Assembly (NCBI GenBank): GCA_010671975.1 | Contig: JAAHIA010000076.1 | Coordinates: forward strand, 1 to 14,901 | DNA length: 14,901 nt | Source of the DNA: Leptolyngbya sp. SIO4C1 | Lineage (GTDB): Bacteria > Cyanobacteriota > Cyanobacteriia > Phormidesmidales > Phormidesmidaceae | Direction of reading: 5' to 3' | Shown here: piece by piece, positions 1 through 6,989 of the stretch | Layout of the letters: every line of letters starts with the position of its first letter | How positions within the stretch are numbered: the first letter of the stretch is position 1 | Made by a program: the position numbers and the translations under genes | The notes under the pieces: generated by a model | What the model saw: the letters and a program-made list of their open reading frames with translations, nothing else | What the model was told of the DNA's origin: nothing | Database searches by the model: none

Positions 1-49
1 TATAGCCAGCGGCACCGCTCGTCAGCGACCGGCCAAGTCTAGTCTGAAG

Positions 50-89
50 CCAGCAAAGAGAGCTCGCCGGGCTCGTTTGCTGGTTTTTT
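50..89 (+). terminator. Rho-independent terminator of an upstream gene
   Basis: Perfect 8-bp stem CCAGCAAA (50-57) / TTTGCTGG (76-83), followed at once by six T (84-89). An inner GAGC/GCTC pairing can tighten the 18-base loop. The T tract lies on the right, so it ends a plus-strand transcript that starts outside the window. All three forward frames reach a stop between 3 and 91, so the upstream gene, if coding, ends here, but its frame cannot be decided. Confidence 0.75.
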
Positions 90-141
90 AGCTCGTAGGC
101 TACGCTGTAGGTCAGTCGCCCCAGTGCCAACCTAGTTAACG

Positions 142-1143
142 TTGACTGAGATTTTGAGCAGGCTTCCCCAGCGAATTTTTATTACCGGTGCCAGCGGCTG
201 TATTGGCCACTACGTCGTTGAAGCTCTGGTCGAGCAGACTGAGCACGAGCTGTTTTTGCTGCTGCGCAACCCGGATAAGCTGCAGGTCGATATCACTCAG
301 CGACCGGGCATCCATGTGATTCAAGGCGACCTACACAATGTCGAAGGGTTTGCCAATCTGCTCTCAACCATCGATACGGCAATTTTGATTGCCACCTGCT
401 GGGGCGGCGCTAACGAAATTTTTGAAATCAACGTACAGGCCAATCTGCGGCTGATGGCGCTGCTTGACCCCGATCGCTGTCGCCAAGTAATCTACTTTTC
501 TACTTCCAGCATTTTAGATCGGCAAAATCAGCCGCTGCCCGAGGCGCAGACAATTGGCACCGACTACATTCGCAGTAAGTATATGTGCCATCAAAAGCTG
601 TCTGAGCTAGCGATCGCGCCGCGCATCACGACGCTGTTTCCCACGCTGGTGTTTGGGGGGGATGACCGTAAGCCCTACTCTCACATTTCGGCTGGGCTGC
701 CTGAGGTGGCCAACTGGATGCGGCTAATTCGCTTTTTTCAAGCCGATGGCAGCTTTCACTTTATCCATGCCAAAGACATTGCGACCGTCGTGGCCTACCT
801 GGTCGAGCATCCGTCTGGGCAGCCTTGCGAGCTGGTGCTAGGCAATCCTGCGGTCAGCGCTAACCAAGCGGTCGAAGTCATCAGCCGCTACCTGAACCAG
901 CCGGTTTATTTTCGTATTCCGCTGTCGATGGCCCTGGCCGATGTTTTGATCAAGGTCTTTCGCCTGCGCGTGGCTGCTTGGGATCGCTTCTGCATTCAGT
1001 ATCGCCATTTCACCCACCAAAACCCAGTCACGCCGGCTAGCTTTGGTCTGACGACCTACTGCACGACGCTGGCCGACCTGATGCGAGCTACCGGCATTGA
1101 GTCGCCATTAGCGGCTTCAGACCCTGCTACCGCGCCTCGCTAA
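142..1143 (+). CDS. NAD(P)-dependent epimerase/dehydratase, extended SDR family
   Basis: A 333-residue Rossmann-fold oxidoreductase/epimerase. The N-terminal strand is followed by the dinucleotide-binding motif G16-A-S-G19-C-I-G22. A GDL segment near residue 62, an FSTSS strand at 119-123 and the catalytic Y142-I-R-S-K146 (YxxxK) follow the order of extended SDRs. The family acts on nucleotide sugars, dihydroflavonol-like compounds or sterols; the substrate here cannot be read from sequence. There is no signal peptide or membrane segment, so it is probably cytoplasmic. The start is uncertain: an in-frame stop at 133-135 leaves only TTG 142 or TTG 154, neither with a clear Shine-Dalgarno. It stands alone between the terminator at 50-89 and the rimP leader, so it is probably its own transcription unit. 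Confidence 0.85.
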   Translation: MTEILSRLPQRIFITGASGCIGHYVVEALVEQTEHELFLLLRNPDKLQVDITQRPGIHVIQGDLHNVEGFANLLSTIDTAILIATCWGGANEIFEINVQANLRLMALLDPDRCRQVIYFSTSSILDRQNQPLPEAQTIGTDYIRSKYMCHQKLSELAIAPRITTLFPTLVFGGDDRKPYSHISAGLPEVANWMRLIRFFQADGSFHFIHAKDIATVVAYLVEHPSGQPCELVLGNPAVSANQAVEVISRYLNQPVYFRIPLSMALADVLIKVFRLRVAAWDRFCIQYRHFTHQNPVTPASFGLTTYCTTLADLMRATGIESPLAASDPATAPR

Positions 1144-1270
1144 CCGGCTCAGCTGCGTAGCAATCTACAAACTTTCTCATCAACCGCCAAACACATGCGC
1201 TAAACTGATTAGCGCAGTAGACGTTACCGCAGTAGCGCTCTACTGTCCCAGTTCGAAGATAGTGATGTAA

Positions 1271-1298
1271 GAAGTGGGGCTTCGGGCCCACTTTTTTT
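1271..1298 (+). promoter_or_regulatory. Terminator-like attenuator hairpin in the rimP leader
   Basis: AGTGGG (1273-1278) pairs perfectly with CCCACT (1287-1292). A G-G mismatch follows, then C1280-G1285 closing a UUCG tetraloop (1281-1284). Seven T (1292-1298) follow, so this has full intrinsic-terminator form. It lies 17 bases before the rimP ATG and just before its Shine-Dalgarno, so it would cut the rimP-nusA-infB transcript before the first gene. A GTGGG...CCCAC terminator just ahead of rimP is a feature I recall from many bacteria (putative rimP leader). Attenuation, perhaps sensed through NusA, is inference. Confidence 0.65.
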
Positions 1299-1315
1299 GT
1301 TTTGGGAGATGTCCA

Positions 1316-1786
1316 ATGACCCATCCTGTCATTCCACAGGTCATTGAGCTAGCCACACCAATTGCAGATCAGCTTGGGCTTGAGATTGTTGATGCGATCT
1401 TTCAGACCAATCATAGCCCGCCGGTGCTGCGGGTAGATGTTCGCAATCTAACGCAGGATGACACTGGGCTGGATGATTGCGAACAGATGAGCATCGCCCT
1501 CAGCGACTGTTTAGACACGGCCAATCTCCTGCCCGACGCCTATGTGCTAGAAGTCTCTAGCCCAGGTGTCTCAGATATGTTGTCAAGCGATCGCGACTTT
1601 GCCGTGTTTAAAGGCTTTCCAGTAGAGGTGCAGCTGAGCGAACCCTATAAAGGCAAACGAACCTGGGTTGGCAAGCTAGTGGAGCGCAATGAGGAAAAGC
1701 TGCGGCTCAATCAGAAAGGACGGGCGATTAGCCTGCCAAGGCCGCTAGTGCAGTCGGTGCGGCTCAGCAGCGATTCGGATAGCTAA
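1316..1786 (+). CDS. rimP: Ribosome maturation factor RimP
   Basis: A 156-residue protein of normal family length, required for maturation of the 30S ribosomal subunit in the cytoplasm. The N-terminal alpha/beta domain carries the family signature YVLEVSSPG (76-84). A C-terminal SH3-like beta domain begins near residue 100 (FPVEVQL, then the KRTWVGKLV strand). ATG 1316 is preferred: GGGAG at 1304-1308 lies 7 bases upstream. An in-frame GTG at 1274 would add 14 residues, but it lies inside the attenuator hairpin and gives a non-conserved Cys/Phe-rich leader. It is the first gene of the rimP-nusA-ylxR-infB cluster, and its own leader hairpin probably sets read-through into the cluster. A HIP1 octamer lies within it at 1587-1594. 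Confidence 0.93.
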   Translation: MTHPVIPQVIELATPIADQLGLEIVDAIFQTNHSPPVLRVDVRNLTQDDTGLDDCEQMSIALSDCLDTANLLPDAYVLEVSSPGVSDMLSSDRDFAVFKGFPVEVQLSEPYKGKRTWVGKLVERNEEKLRLNQKGRAISLPRPLVQSVRLSSDSDS

Positions 1787-1833
1787 TCCTCAGCCCCAGT
1801 CGGTGAGACCTGTTCGCACGCTGCAGCCTGAAA

Positions 1834-1876
1834 GTGACCGATTCCAAGCGGTCAATCAAACTGGTCAATCGGTCGC
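1834..1876 (+). repeat. Inverted and direct repeats in the rimP-nusA gap
   Basis: GACCGATT (1836-1843) pairs perfectly with AATCGGTC (1867-1874), and the stem can be extended by a T-G wobble and a G-C pair. Inside and overlapping it, GGTCAATC occurs twice (1850-1857 and 1863-1870), and TTGACC (1886-1891) can pair with GGTCAA of either copy. There is no T tract, so this is not a terminator. Competing pairings upstream of the nusA ribosome binding site could affect its expression; that is inference. Confidence 0.45.
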
Positions 1877-1918
1877 AGCCGCCAGTTGACCTTAACGTAA
1901 ATTTTAGGAGTAAGGCCT

Positions 1919-3373
1919 ATGTCGATGGTCAGTTTACCCAGCCTGCAAGACATGATTGACGGCATTAGCCGCGAGCGCAATCTGCCCAAGCAGGCTGTAC
2001 AGCAGGCGCTGCGGGAAGCGCTGCTCAAAGGCTATGAGCGCTATCGTCGCACTCAGCAGATGGACAGCAGCCTGTTTGATGAAACCTATTTCGATAACTT
2101 CTATGTCGAGCTCGACACCGAAGATGAAGGGTTTCGCGTGCTAGCCAATAAAACCATCGTGGCCGCTGTCGATAACCCGGACCATCAGATTGGGCTTGCT
2201 GAGGTGCAGGAGGTCGCACCAGAGGCGCAGGTGGGGGATACCGTCGTGCTCGATGTCACACCTGAGCAGCGTGATTTTGGTCGCATGGCGGCGATTCAGA
2301 CCAAGCAGGTTCTGGCTCAAAAGCTGCGCGATCAGCAGCGCCGCCTGATTCAAGAAGAGTTCCAAGATTTAGAAGGCACCGTCTTGCAGGCGCGCGTGCT
2401 GCGCTTTGAGCGACAGTCGGTCATTATGGCTGTCAGCAGCGGCGTTGGCCAGCCCGATGTAGAAGCCGAGCTGCTGAAAAAAGATCAGCTACCGAACGAT
2501 AACTATCGCGCCAATGCCACCTTCAGAGTGCTGCTCAAGCGCGTCTCAGAGGGGTCACACCGAGGACCGCAGCTGCTGGTCTCTAGGGCCGATGCCGGGC
2601 TGGTGGTTGAGCTGTTTTCCAACGAAGTGCCCGAAATCGAGGACGAAGTGGTCAGAATTGTCGCCGTGGCGCGCGAGGCCAATCCGCCTTCTCGCTCGGT
2701 GGGGCCGCGCACTAAAATCGCGGTGGATACGCTAGAGCGCGACGTCGATCCGGTGGGTGCCTGCATTGGCGCGCGAGGCTCTCGCATTCAGGTGGTGGTG
2801 AACGAGCTGCGCGGCGAAAAGATCGATGTGATTCGCTGGTCGCCTGACCCGGCTACCTATATTGCCAACGCCCTCAGCCCGGCCCGCGTTGATGAAGTGC
2901 GGCTGATGAACCCAGAAGAGCGCCAGGCGCACGTGCTGGTGCCAGAAGATCAGCTCAGCCTCGCGATTGGTAAAGAAGGGCAAAACGTTCGCCTAGCGGC
3001 GCGGCTGACTGGCTGGAAGATCGATATCAAAGATTCTGCCAAGTATGACTATGAAGCTGAAGATTTGAAGATTCAGGCGCTGATGGAGGCGCGACAGCAG
3101 CAAGAAGAAGCTGAGCAGGCAGCGCTTTTAGCCGCTCAGGCAGAGCGCGATGCGGCCATTGAAGCCGAGCTAGCAGACAGCGTCGATGCGGACGCTGACG
3201 GGATGGCAATGGCTGAACAAGTAGAAGGCGCGATCGCAGCCGATGCCATCACAGCTGACAGCAGCGATCCGGCCGTTGATCAGATTCATGACGAAGCTGC
3301 AGAGATACCGGATATGGACGCACCGGCTCTAGAGACAATCAACGCTGCGGAGGACGTGCCTGAAGAGGAGTAG
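1919..3373 (+). CDS. nusA: Transcription termination/antitermination factor NusA
   Basis: A 484-residue RNA-polymerase-associated factor governing pausing, intrinsic termination and antitermination. The N-terminal polymerase-binding domain spans about 1-130. An S1 domain starts near 150 (DLEGTVLQARVLRFE). KH1 has its GxxG loop at G284-A-R-G287 within the conserved DPVGACIGARGSRI stretch, and KH2 has G351-K-E-G354 within LSLAIGKEGQNVRLAARL. From about 370 the protein becomes a long Ala/Glu/Asp-rich tail, first probably helical (EARQQQEEAEQ), then acidic and low-complexity. No acidic-repeat (AR1/AR2) domains of the E. coli type are evident. AGGAG at 1906-1910 sits 8 bases before ATG 1919. It overlaps the ribosome binding site of ylxR at its end, so the two are probably translated together. 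Confidence 0.96.
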   Translation: MSMVSLPSLQDMIDGISRERNLPKQAVQQALREALLKGYERYRRTQQMDSSLFDETYFDNFYVELDTEDEGFRVLANKTIVAAVDNPDHQIGLAEVQEVAPEAQVGDTVVLDVTPEQRDFGRMAAIQTKQVLAQKLRDQQRRLIQEEFQDLEGTVLQARVLRFERQSVIMAVSSGVGQPDVEAELLKKDQLPNDNYRANATFRVLLKRVSEGSHRGPQLLVSRADAGLVVELFSNEVPEIEDEVVRIVAVAREANPPSRSVGPRTKIAVDTLERDVDPVGACIGARGSRIQVVVNELRGEKIDVIRWSPDPATYIANALSPARVDEVRLMNPEERQAHVLVPEDQLSLAIGKEGQNVRLAARLTGWKIDIKDSAKYDYEAEDLKIQALMEARQQQEEAEQAALLAAQAERDAAIEAELADSVDADADGMAMAEQVEGAIAADAITADSSDPAVDQIHDEAAEIPDMDAPALETINAAEDVPEEE

Positions 3374-3379
3374 CTGCCA

Positions 3380-3625
3380 ATGAAGCCAGGCCATCGACGC
3401 TGTGTCAGCTGTCGCAAAGTTGCGCCCAAATCCGATTTCTGGCGGATCGTTCGGGTATTTCCCAGCCGAACGGTACAATTAGATCAGGGCGCAGGCCGTT
3501 CTGCATACCTATGCCCGAATGCGACCTGTCTGCAGATGGCACAGAAGAAAGATCGGCTGGGTAGAGCGCTCAAGGCGCAGGTCCCGCCGGACATCTATCA
3601 GACGTTGCAGCAGCGACTGTCCTAA
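3380..3625 (+). CDS. ylxR: YlxR (DUF448) RNA-binding protein
   Basis: An 81-residue protein of the DUF448/YlxR family, typically found between nusA and infB. Visible family features are R6-R-C-V-S-C-R12, then FWRIVR, then GRSAYLCP (39-46), then KKDRLGRALK. The Cys8/Cys11 and Cys45/Cys50 pairs suggest a possible metal or disulfide site, although the family is not classically zinc-dependent. Studied homologues bind RNA, and the B. subtilis protein has been linked to RNase P; the role in cyanobacteria is not settled. The start is fixed by AGGAG at 3366-3370, which overlaps the end of nusA; only 6 bases separate the two reading frames, so it is in the nusA transcript. The usual ylxQ/L7Ae-like gene does not follow it here. 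Confidence 0.92.
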   Translation: MKPGHRRCVSCRKVAPKSDFWRIVRVFPSRTVQLDQGAGRSAYLCPNATCLQMAQKKDRLGRALKAQVPPDIYQTLQQRLS

Positions 3626-3734
3626 CTGCTCGTTCCCAATCTCAGCCTGAGTCGCGCTAGTCTGGATTTATTCAGTCCTAAGCTAGTCCGCTTTGTCGGC
3701 CTACAGACTGTCTAAGTAGAGCCTTAAACTCCAC

Positions 3735-3764
3735 TTTACGGCAGGCATTAGGCTAAGATAAGAT
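3735..3764 (+). promoter_or_regulatory. Possible sigma-70-type promoter for infB
   Basis: TTTACG at 3735-3740 is separated by 18 bases from TAAGAT at 3759-3764; an overlapping second TAAGAT lies at 3754-3759. The -10 match is good and the -35 moderate. It would give infB its own transcript with a leader of about 300 bases. Confidence 0.3.
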
Positions 3765-3786
3765 GCTGTCCTTCCGTAGAATCTAC

Positions 3787-3814
3787 TAACGCCTACTGCC
3801 TAACGTCTACTGCA
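3787..3814. repeat. Two-copy 14-base tandem repeat in the infB leader
   Basis: TAACGCCTACTGCC (3787-3800) is followed directly by TAACGTCTACTGCA (3801-3814), 12 of 14 bases identical. Flanking bases (ATCTAC before, TTTACTG after) look like further decayed copies. Confidence 0.7.
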
Positions 3815-3944
3815 TCCATGTTTACTGTTGTCTATTGAGTGATATGCCCATGCAAAGCTATCTGTCTAATCAGGGTCAGGTCTTCTAATGGACCGTACGA
3901 CCAGAAGCAACCTACGCGCTTACGATAGGCCTTATTTTGAATCA

Positions 3945-3990
3945 GCGTACCGAATTCGAGCCTGTTGAGCTCAGGCGTACCGCGTTCAAG
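3945..3990. repeat. Degenerate direct repeat around a small hairpin
   Basis: GCGTACCGAATTCGAG (3945-3960) and GCGTACCGCGTTCAAG (3975-3990) match at 13 of 16 bases with a 30-base period. Between them GCCTG (3960-3964) pairs with CAGGC (3972-3976), with the palindrome TGAGCTCA in the loop. It lies about 90 bases before the infB start. Confidence 0.55.
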
Positions 3991-4078
3991 GGAGGACCGT
4001 CTTCACAGTGATGTTGTTTCGATAAGAGCTGTAAATCATATGTAACACCGCAAGCTAGCATTTGAGAGGAACAGGTGA

Positions 4079-6985
4079 ATGAACAATAAAGTCAGGATAT
4101 ACGAGCTATCTCGAGAATTAGACCTTGAAAACAAGGATATTCTGGCAATTTGCGAAAGGCTCAATATTGCTGTCAAGAGCCATAGCAGTACAATTACTGA
4201 AGATGAAGCTAGTCGCATTCGCGCAGCTGCTCAGCAATCTTCAAAAGGTAGTAGCGCGATGAAACCGCCGCCGCGCAAGCCCAATCGTGACAATCGCAAC
4301 AGCTCAGCTAAGGGCAGTAAGCGTCCGGTACGCAAGCCGCAGATTTTAGAAGTCCGCAGACAGCCTGTTTCCGCTAAAGCGCCCAGCTCACCCCGACCGG
4401 CTGAAAGTCGGTCCGGTGCTCAGTCGGCCGAAGCTAACAATGGGGGCAGCGACAGTTTGCTCAAGCCGCCCAGTCGGCCAAGCCGTCCGGTCGCGAAGTC
4501 GGCCGATGCGGCCTCTCCTCGGCCAGCCAGCCCAGCGCCACCTCGGCCGGCAGAGGAGCCAGCAGAGGAGCGGCCTGCAGCGAGTACGGCAGCGCCACCC
4601 AAGCTGGTTCAGCCGCCGTCTCGGCCCCAGCCACCGTCTCGGCCCGTGGCCAAGCCTCAGCTCAGCGATGGGCCAGTGCGCCGTTCTGACAAGCCGCAGG
4701 TTGAATCGTCAGAGTCTGATGAGCCCAAGGTGAGCCTACAGCCCAAGCCGGTGATTGAGCTAAAGCGGCCCAAGGTTAGCCGCTCTGAGGCCATCGAATC
4801 TGATTCAACTGAAGACTCAAGCGAATCAGAAACCGCATCTGAAGTGCCGAACAAGCCTAATTTGCGCCGTCCTACGCCGCTGCGGGCACCCAAGCGCAAG
4901 CAGCGCAGCGCCGAGGAAGAAGAAGATCAAGAGATTCGGCCCAAGACTGGTAAGGGAGCGGGTAAGACAAAGCGCCGCGCTCAGGTGATCGAAGACGACG
5001 ATGATTTCGAGGATATTAATCGGACTGGCGATGACTCAGCCTCAGGTTCACAGGTGAGCCTATCGCTGATGCGACCTCCCAAGCCTAAGTCGCGCCAGAG
5101 CCAGCCCAAGCCGACTACGGTCAAGAGCCGCACCATCAATCGCGGCGGCTCATCCCGCAATCAGCGTCGCGATCGGCGTGAGGAAGCCAAGGTTGAAAAA
5201 CCAGAGCTAGTGGTGCTGACGGGCGGTCTAACCGTGCATGAGCTGGCCCAGAAAATTTTGGTGCCCGAGACCGAGATCATCAAGTCCCTCTTCTTCAAAG
5301 GCATTGCTGCCAATATCAACCAGACGCTCGATGTGCCGACCGCCAAAATGGTGGCAGAGGAGTTCGAGATTGAGGTTGAAACCGCTGAGGCCGAGTCTGA
5401 GGCGAAGAAAGTTACCGAGATGCTGGACGATGCCGATCTAGAGAATCTGCAGCATCGGCCGCCGGTAGTGACCATTATGGGTCACGTCGACCACGGTAAG
5501 ACTTCGCTGCTAGATTCTATCCGTAAGGCGAAGGTAGCTCAGGGTGAAGCAGGCGGCATCACGCAGCACATTGGTGCTTACCACGTTGATGTTGAGCATG
5601 AAGATGAAATGCGCCAGGTCGTTTTCCTGGATACGCCAGGTCACGAAGCCTTCACCGCGATGCGAGCGCGAGGAGCGCGAGTTACCGATATTGCGGTGCT
5701 GGTCGTGGCTGCCGATGACGGGGTTCGCCCTCAGACCATCGAAGCCATTAGCCATGCCAAAGCGGCGCAGGTGCCTATCGTCACTGCTATCAACAAGATT
5801 GATAAGGAGACTGCTAACCCCGATCGGGTGAAGCAAGAGCTGATGGAGCACGGCCTCGTGCCCGAGGAGTGGGGGGGCGAGAACATCATGGTGCCGGTGA
5901 GCGCCATTACGGGTGAAAACCTCGATCTGCTGCTCGAGATGCTGCTGCTGCAGGCTGAGGTGGAAGATCTGCATGCCAACCCAGATCGGCTGGCGCGCGG
6001 TACCGTGATTGAGGCTCACTTAGACAAGGCGCGAGGACCGGTAGCCACGCTGCTGATTCAGAATGGCACGCTGCGAGTCAGCGATTCGCTGGTGGCTGGC
6101 GCTGTCTTTGGTAAAGTCCGGGCGATGATTGACGACCGGGGCGATCGCGTTGAGCAAGCTTCGCCATCCTTTGCGGTTGAGGTGCTGGGTCTTAGCGACG
6201 TACCTCAGGCGGGCGAAGAGTTCGAAGTCTACGCCGATGAAAAAGAAGCGCGCTCAGCTGCCGATACGCGAGCTTCTGAACAGCGGCAGTCGCGGCTGCA
6301 GCAGGCGATGGCCTCGCGTCGGGTGACGCTGAATTCGCTCTCCGCGCAGGCGCAAGAGGGCGATCTCAAAGAGCTGAACCTGATCTTGAAAGGCGACGTG
6401 CAGGGCTCAATCGAGGCGATTCTGGCCGCCCTGCAGCAGCTGCCGCAGAACGAGGTGCAGATTCGCGTGCTGATGGCAGCGCCCGGTGAAATCACCGAAA
6501 CTGACGTCGATCTCGCAGCCGCAAGTAGCGCCGTGATTGTGGGCTTTAACACCACGCTGGCGCCGGGAGCGCGGCAGTCTGCCGATCAGCTAGGCGTCGA
6601 CATTCGTGATTACGAGATTATCTACAAGCTCCTCGAAGATATCGAAGGCGCGATGGAAGGTCTGCTCGAACCGGAGCTGGTCGAGGAGCCGCTGGGTGAG
6701 GTTGAAGTACGGGCGGTCTTCCCGGTGCGGCGCGGCACGGTGGCTGGCTGCTATGTGCTCTCTGGCAAAGTGACGCGCAACTGTCGCATTCGCGTCATGC
6801 GCAGCGGTGAGCAGGTCTACGAGGGCAACCTCGATTCGCTCAAGCGGATGAAAGACGATGTTAAAGAAGTCAATGCCGGGTTTGAATGCGGCATCGGCGT
6901 CGATAACTTCAACGGCTGGCAAGAAAAAGATCGCATCTTAGCCTTCCGGCTGGTGTCTAAGCGTCGCTCGCTGAGCGGCAGCTAG
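4079..6985 (+). CDS. infB: Translation initiation factor IF-2
   Basis: A 968-residue GTPase that brings fMet-tRNA to the 30S subunit and promotes subunit joining. An IF2_N domain lies at about 1-52. A long Pro/Ser/Arg-rich and then acidic disordered linker spans about 55-370. A second IF2_N-like helical segment lies at about 376-435. GTPase motifs are G468-H-V-D-H-G-K-T475 (P-loop), GGITQHIG (switch I), D518-T-P-G-H522, N572-K-I-D575 and S608-A609. Beta-barrel domain II, domain III and the fMet-tRNA-binding C-terminal domain (from about EVEVRAVFPVRRGTVAGC to the end) are all present. GAGAGGA at 4064-4070 sits 8 bases before ATG 4079. The linker DNA is repetitive: an 18-base tandem repeat at 4610-4645 (17 of 18 identical) encodes QPPSRP twice. 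It follows ylxR after a 453-base gap and abuts the next gene by 4 bases. Confidence 0.96.
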   Translation: MNNKVRIYELSRELDLENKDILAICERLNIAVKSHSSTITEDEASRIRAAAQQSSKGSSAMKPPPRKPNRDNRNSSAKGSKRPVRKPQILEVRRQPVSAKAPSSPRPAESRSGAQSAEANNGGSDSLLKPPSRPSRPVAKSADAASPRPASPAPPRPAEEPAEERPAASTAAPPKLVQPPSRPQPPSRPVAKPQLSDGPVRRSDKPQVESSESDEPKVSLQPKPVIELKRPKVSRSEAIESDSTEDSSESETASEVPNKPNLRRPTPLRAPKRKQRSAEEEEDQEIRPKTGKGAGKTKRRAQVIEDDDDFEDINRTGDDSASGSQVSLSLMRPPKPKSRQSQPKPTTVKSRTINRGGSSRNQRRDRREEAKVEKPELVVLTGGLTVHELAQKILVPETEIIKSLFFKGIAANINQTLDVPTAKMVAEEFEIEVETAEAESEAKKVTEMLDDADLENLQHRPPVVTIMGHVDHGKTSLLDSIRKAKVAQGEAGGITQHIGAYHVDVEHEDEMRQVVFLDTPGHEAFTAMRARGARVTDIAVLVVAADDGVRPQTIEAISHAKAAQVPIVTAINKIDKETANPDRVKQELMEHGLVPEEWGGENIMVPVSAITGENLDLLLEMLLLQAEVEDLHANPDRLARGTVIEAHLDKARGPVATLLIQNGTLRVSDSLVAGAVFGKVRAMIDDRGDRVEQASPSFAVEVLGLSDVPQAGEEFEVYADEKEARSAADTRASEQRQSRLQQAMASRRVTLNSLSAQAQEGDLKELNLILKGDVQGSIEAILAALQQLPQNEVQIRVLMAAPGEITETDVDLAAASSAVIVGFNTTLAPGARQSADQLGVDIRDYEIIYKLLEDIEGAMEGLLEPELVEEPLGEVEVRAVFPVRRGTVAGCYVLSGKVTRNCRIRVMRSGEQVYEGNLDSLKRMKDDVKEVNAGFECGIGVDNFNGWQEKDRILAFRLVSKRRSLSGS
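4610..4645. repeat. 18-base tandem repeat in the infB linker
   Basis: Units 4610-4627 and 4628-4645 differ at one base and encode QPPSRP-QPPSRP in frame. A related PPSRPSRPVAK stretch occurs earlier, at residues 130-140. This looks like expansion within a disordered Pro-rich linker. Confidence 0.7.
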
Positions 6986-6989
6986 TCCG

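Larger units (their letters stand above)
3626..4078 (+). other. 453-base ylxR-infB intergenic region / infB leader
   Basis: No substantial ORF on either strand. It contains a weak promoter candidate (3735-3764), a 14-base tandem repeat (3787-3814) and two tiny overlapping ORFs joined by TAATG (3844-3888 and 3888-3968). It also holds a degenerate repeat of 30-base period flanking a small hairpin (3945-3990). GGACCGT occurs at 3890-3896 and 3994-4000. The infB ribosome binding site is GAGAGGA at 4064-4070. There is no intrinsic terminator with a T tract, so read-through from nusA-ylxR is plausible. The length is unusual within an otherwise tightly packed cluster. Confidence 0.6.

Noticed and set aside
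1274..1315. GTG 1274 as the rimP start
   Set aside because: It lies inside the terminator-like hairpin, has no ribosome binding site and adds non-conserved residues; ATG 1316 has GGGAG at good spacing.
4420..4899. Frames on both strands in the infB linker
   Set aside because: Low-complexity GC-rich DNA keeps several frames open; only the infB frame is continuous with conserved domains.
5510..6019. 169-codon minus-strand frame inside infB
   Set aside because: Lies antisense to the conserved GTPase domain; its residues simply mirror infB codons.
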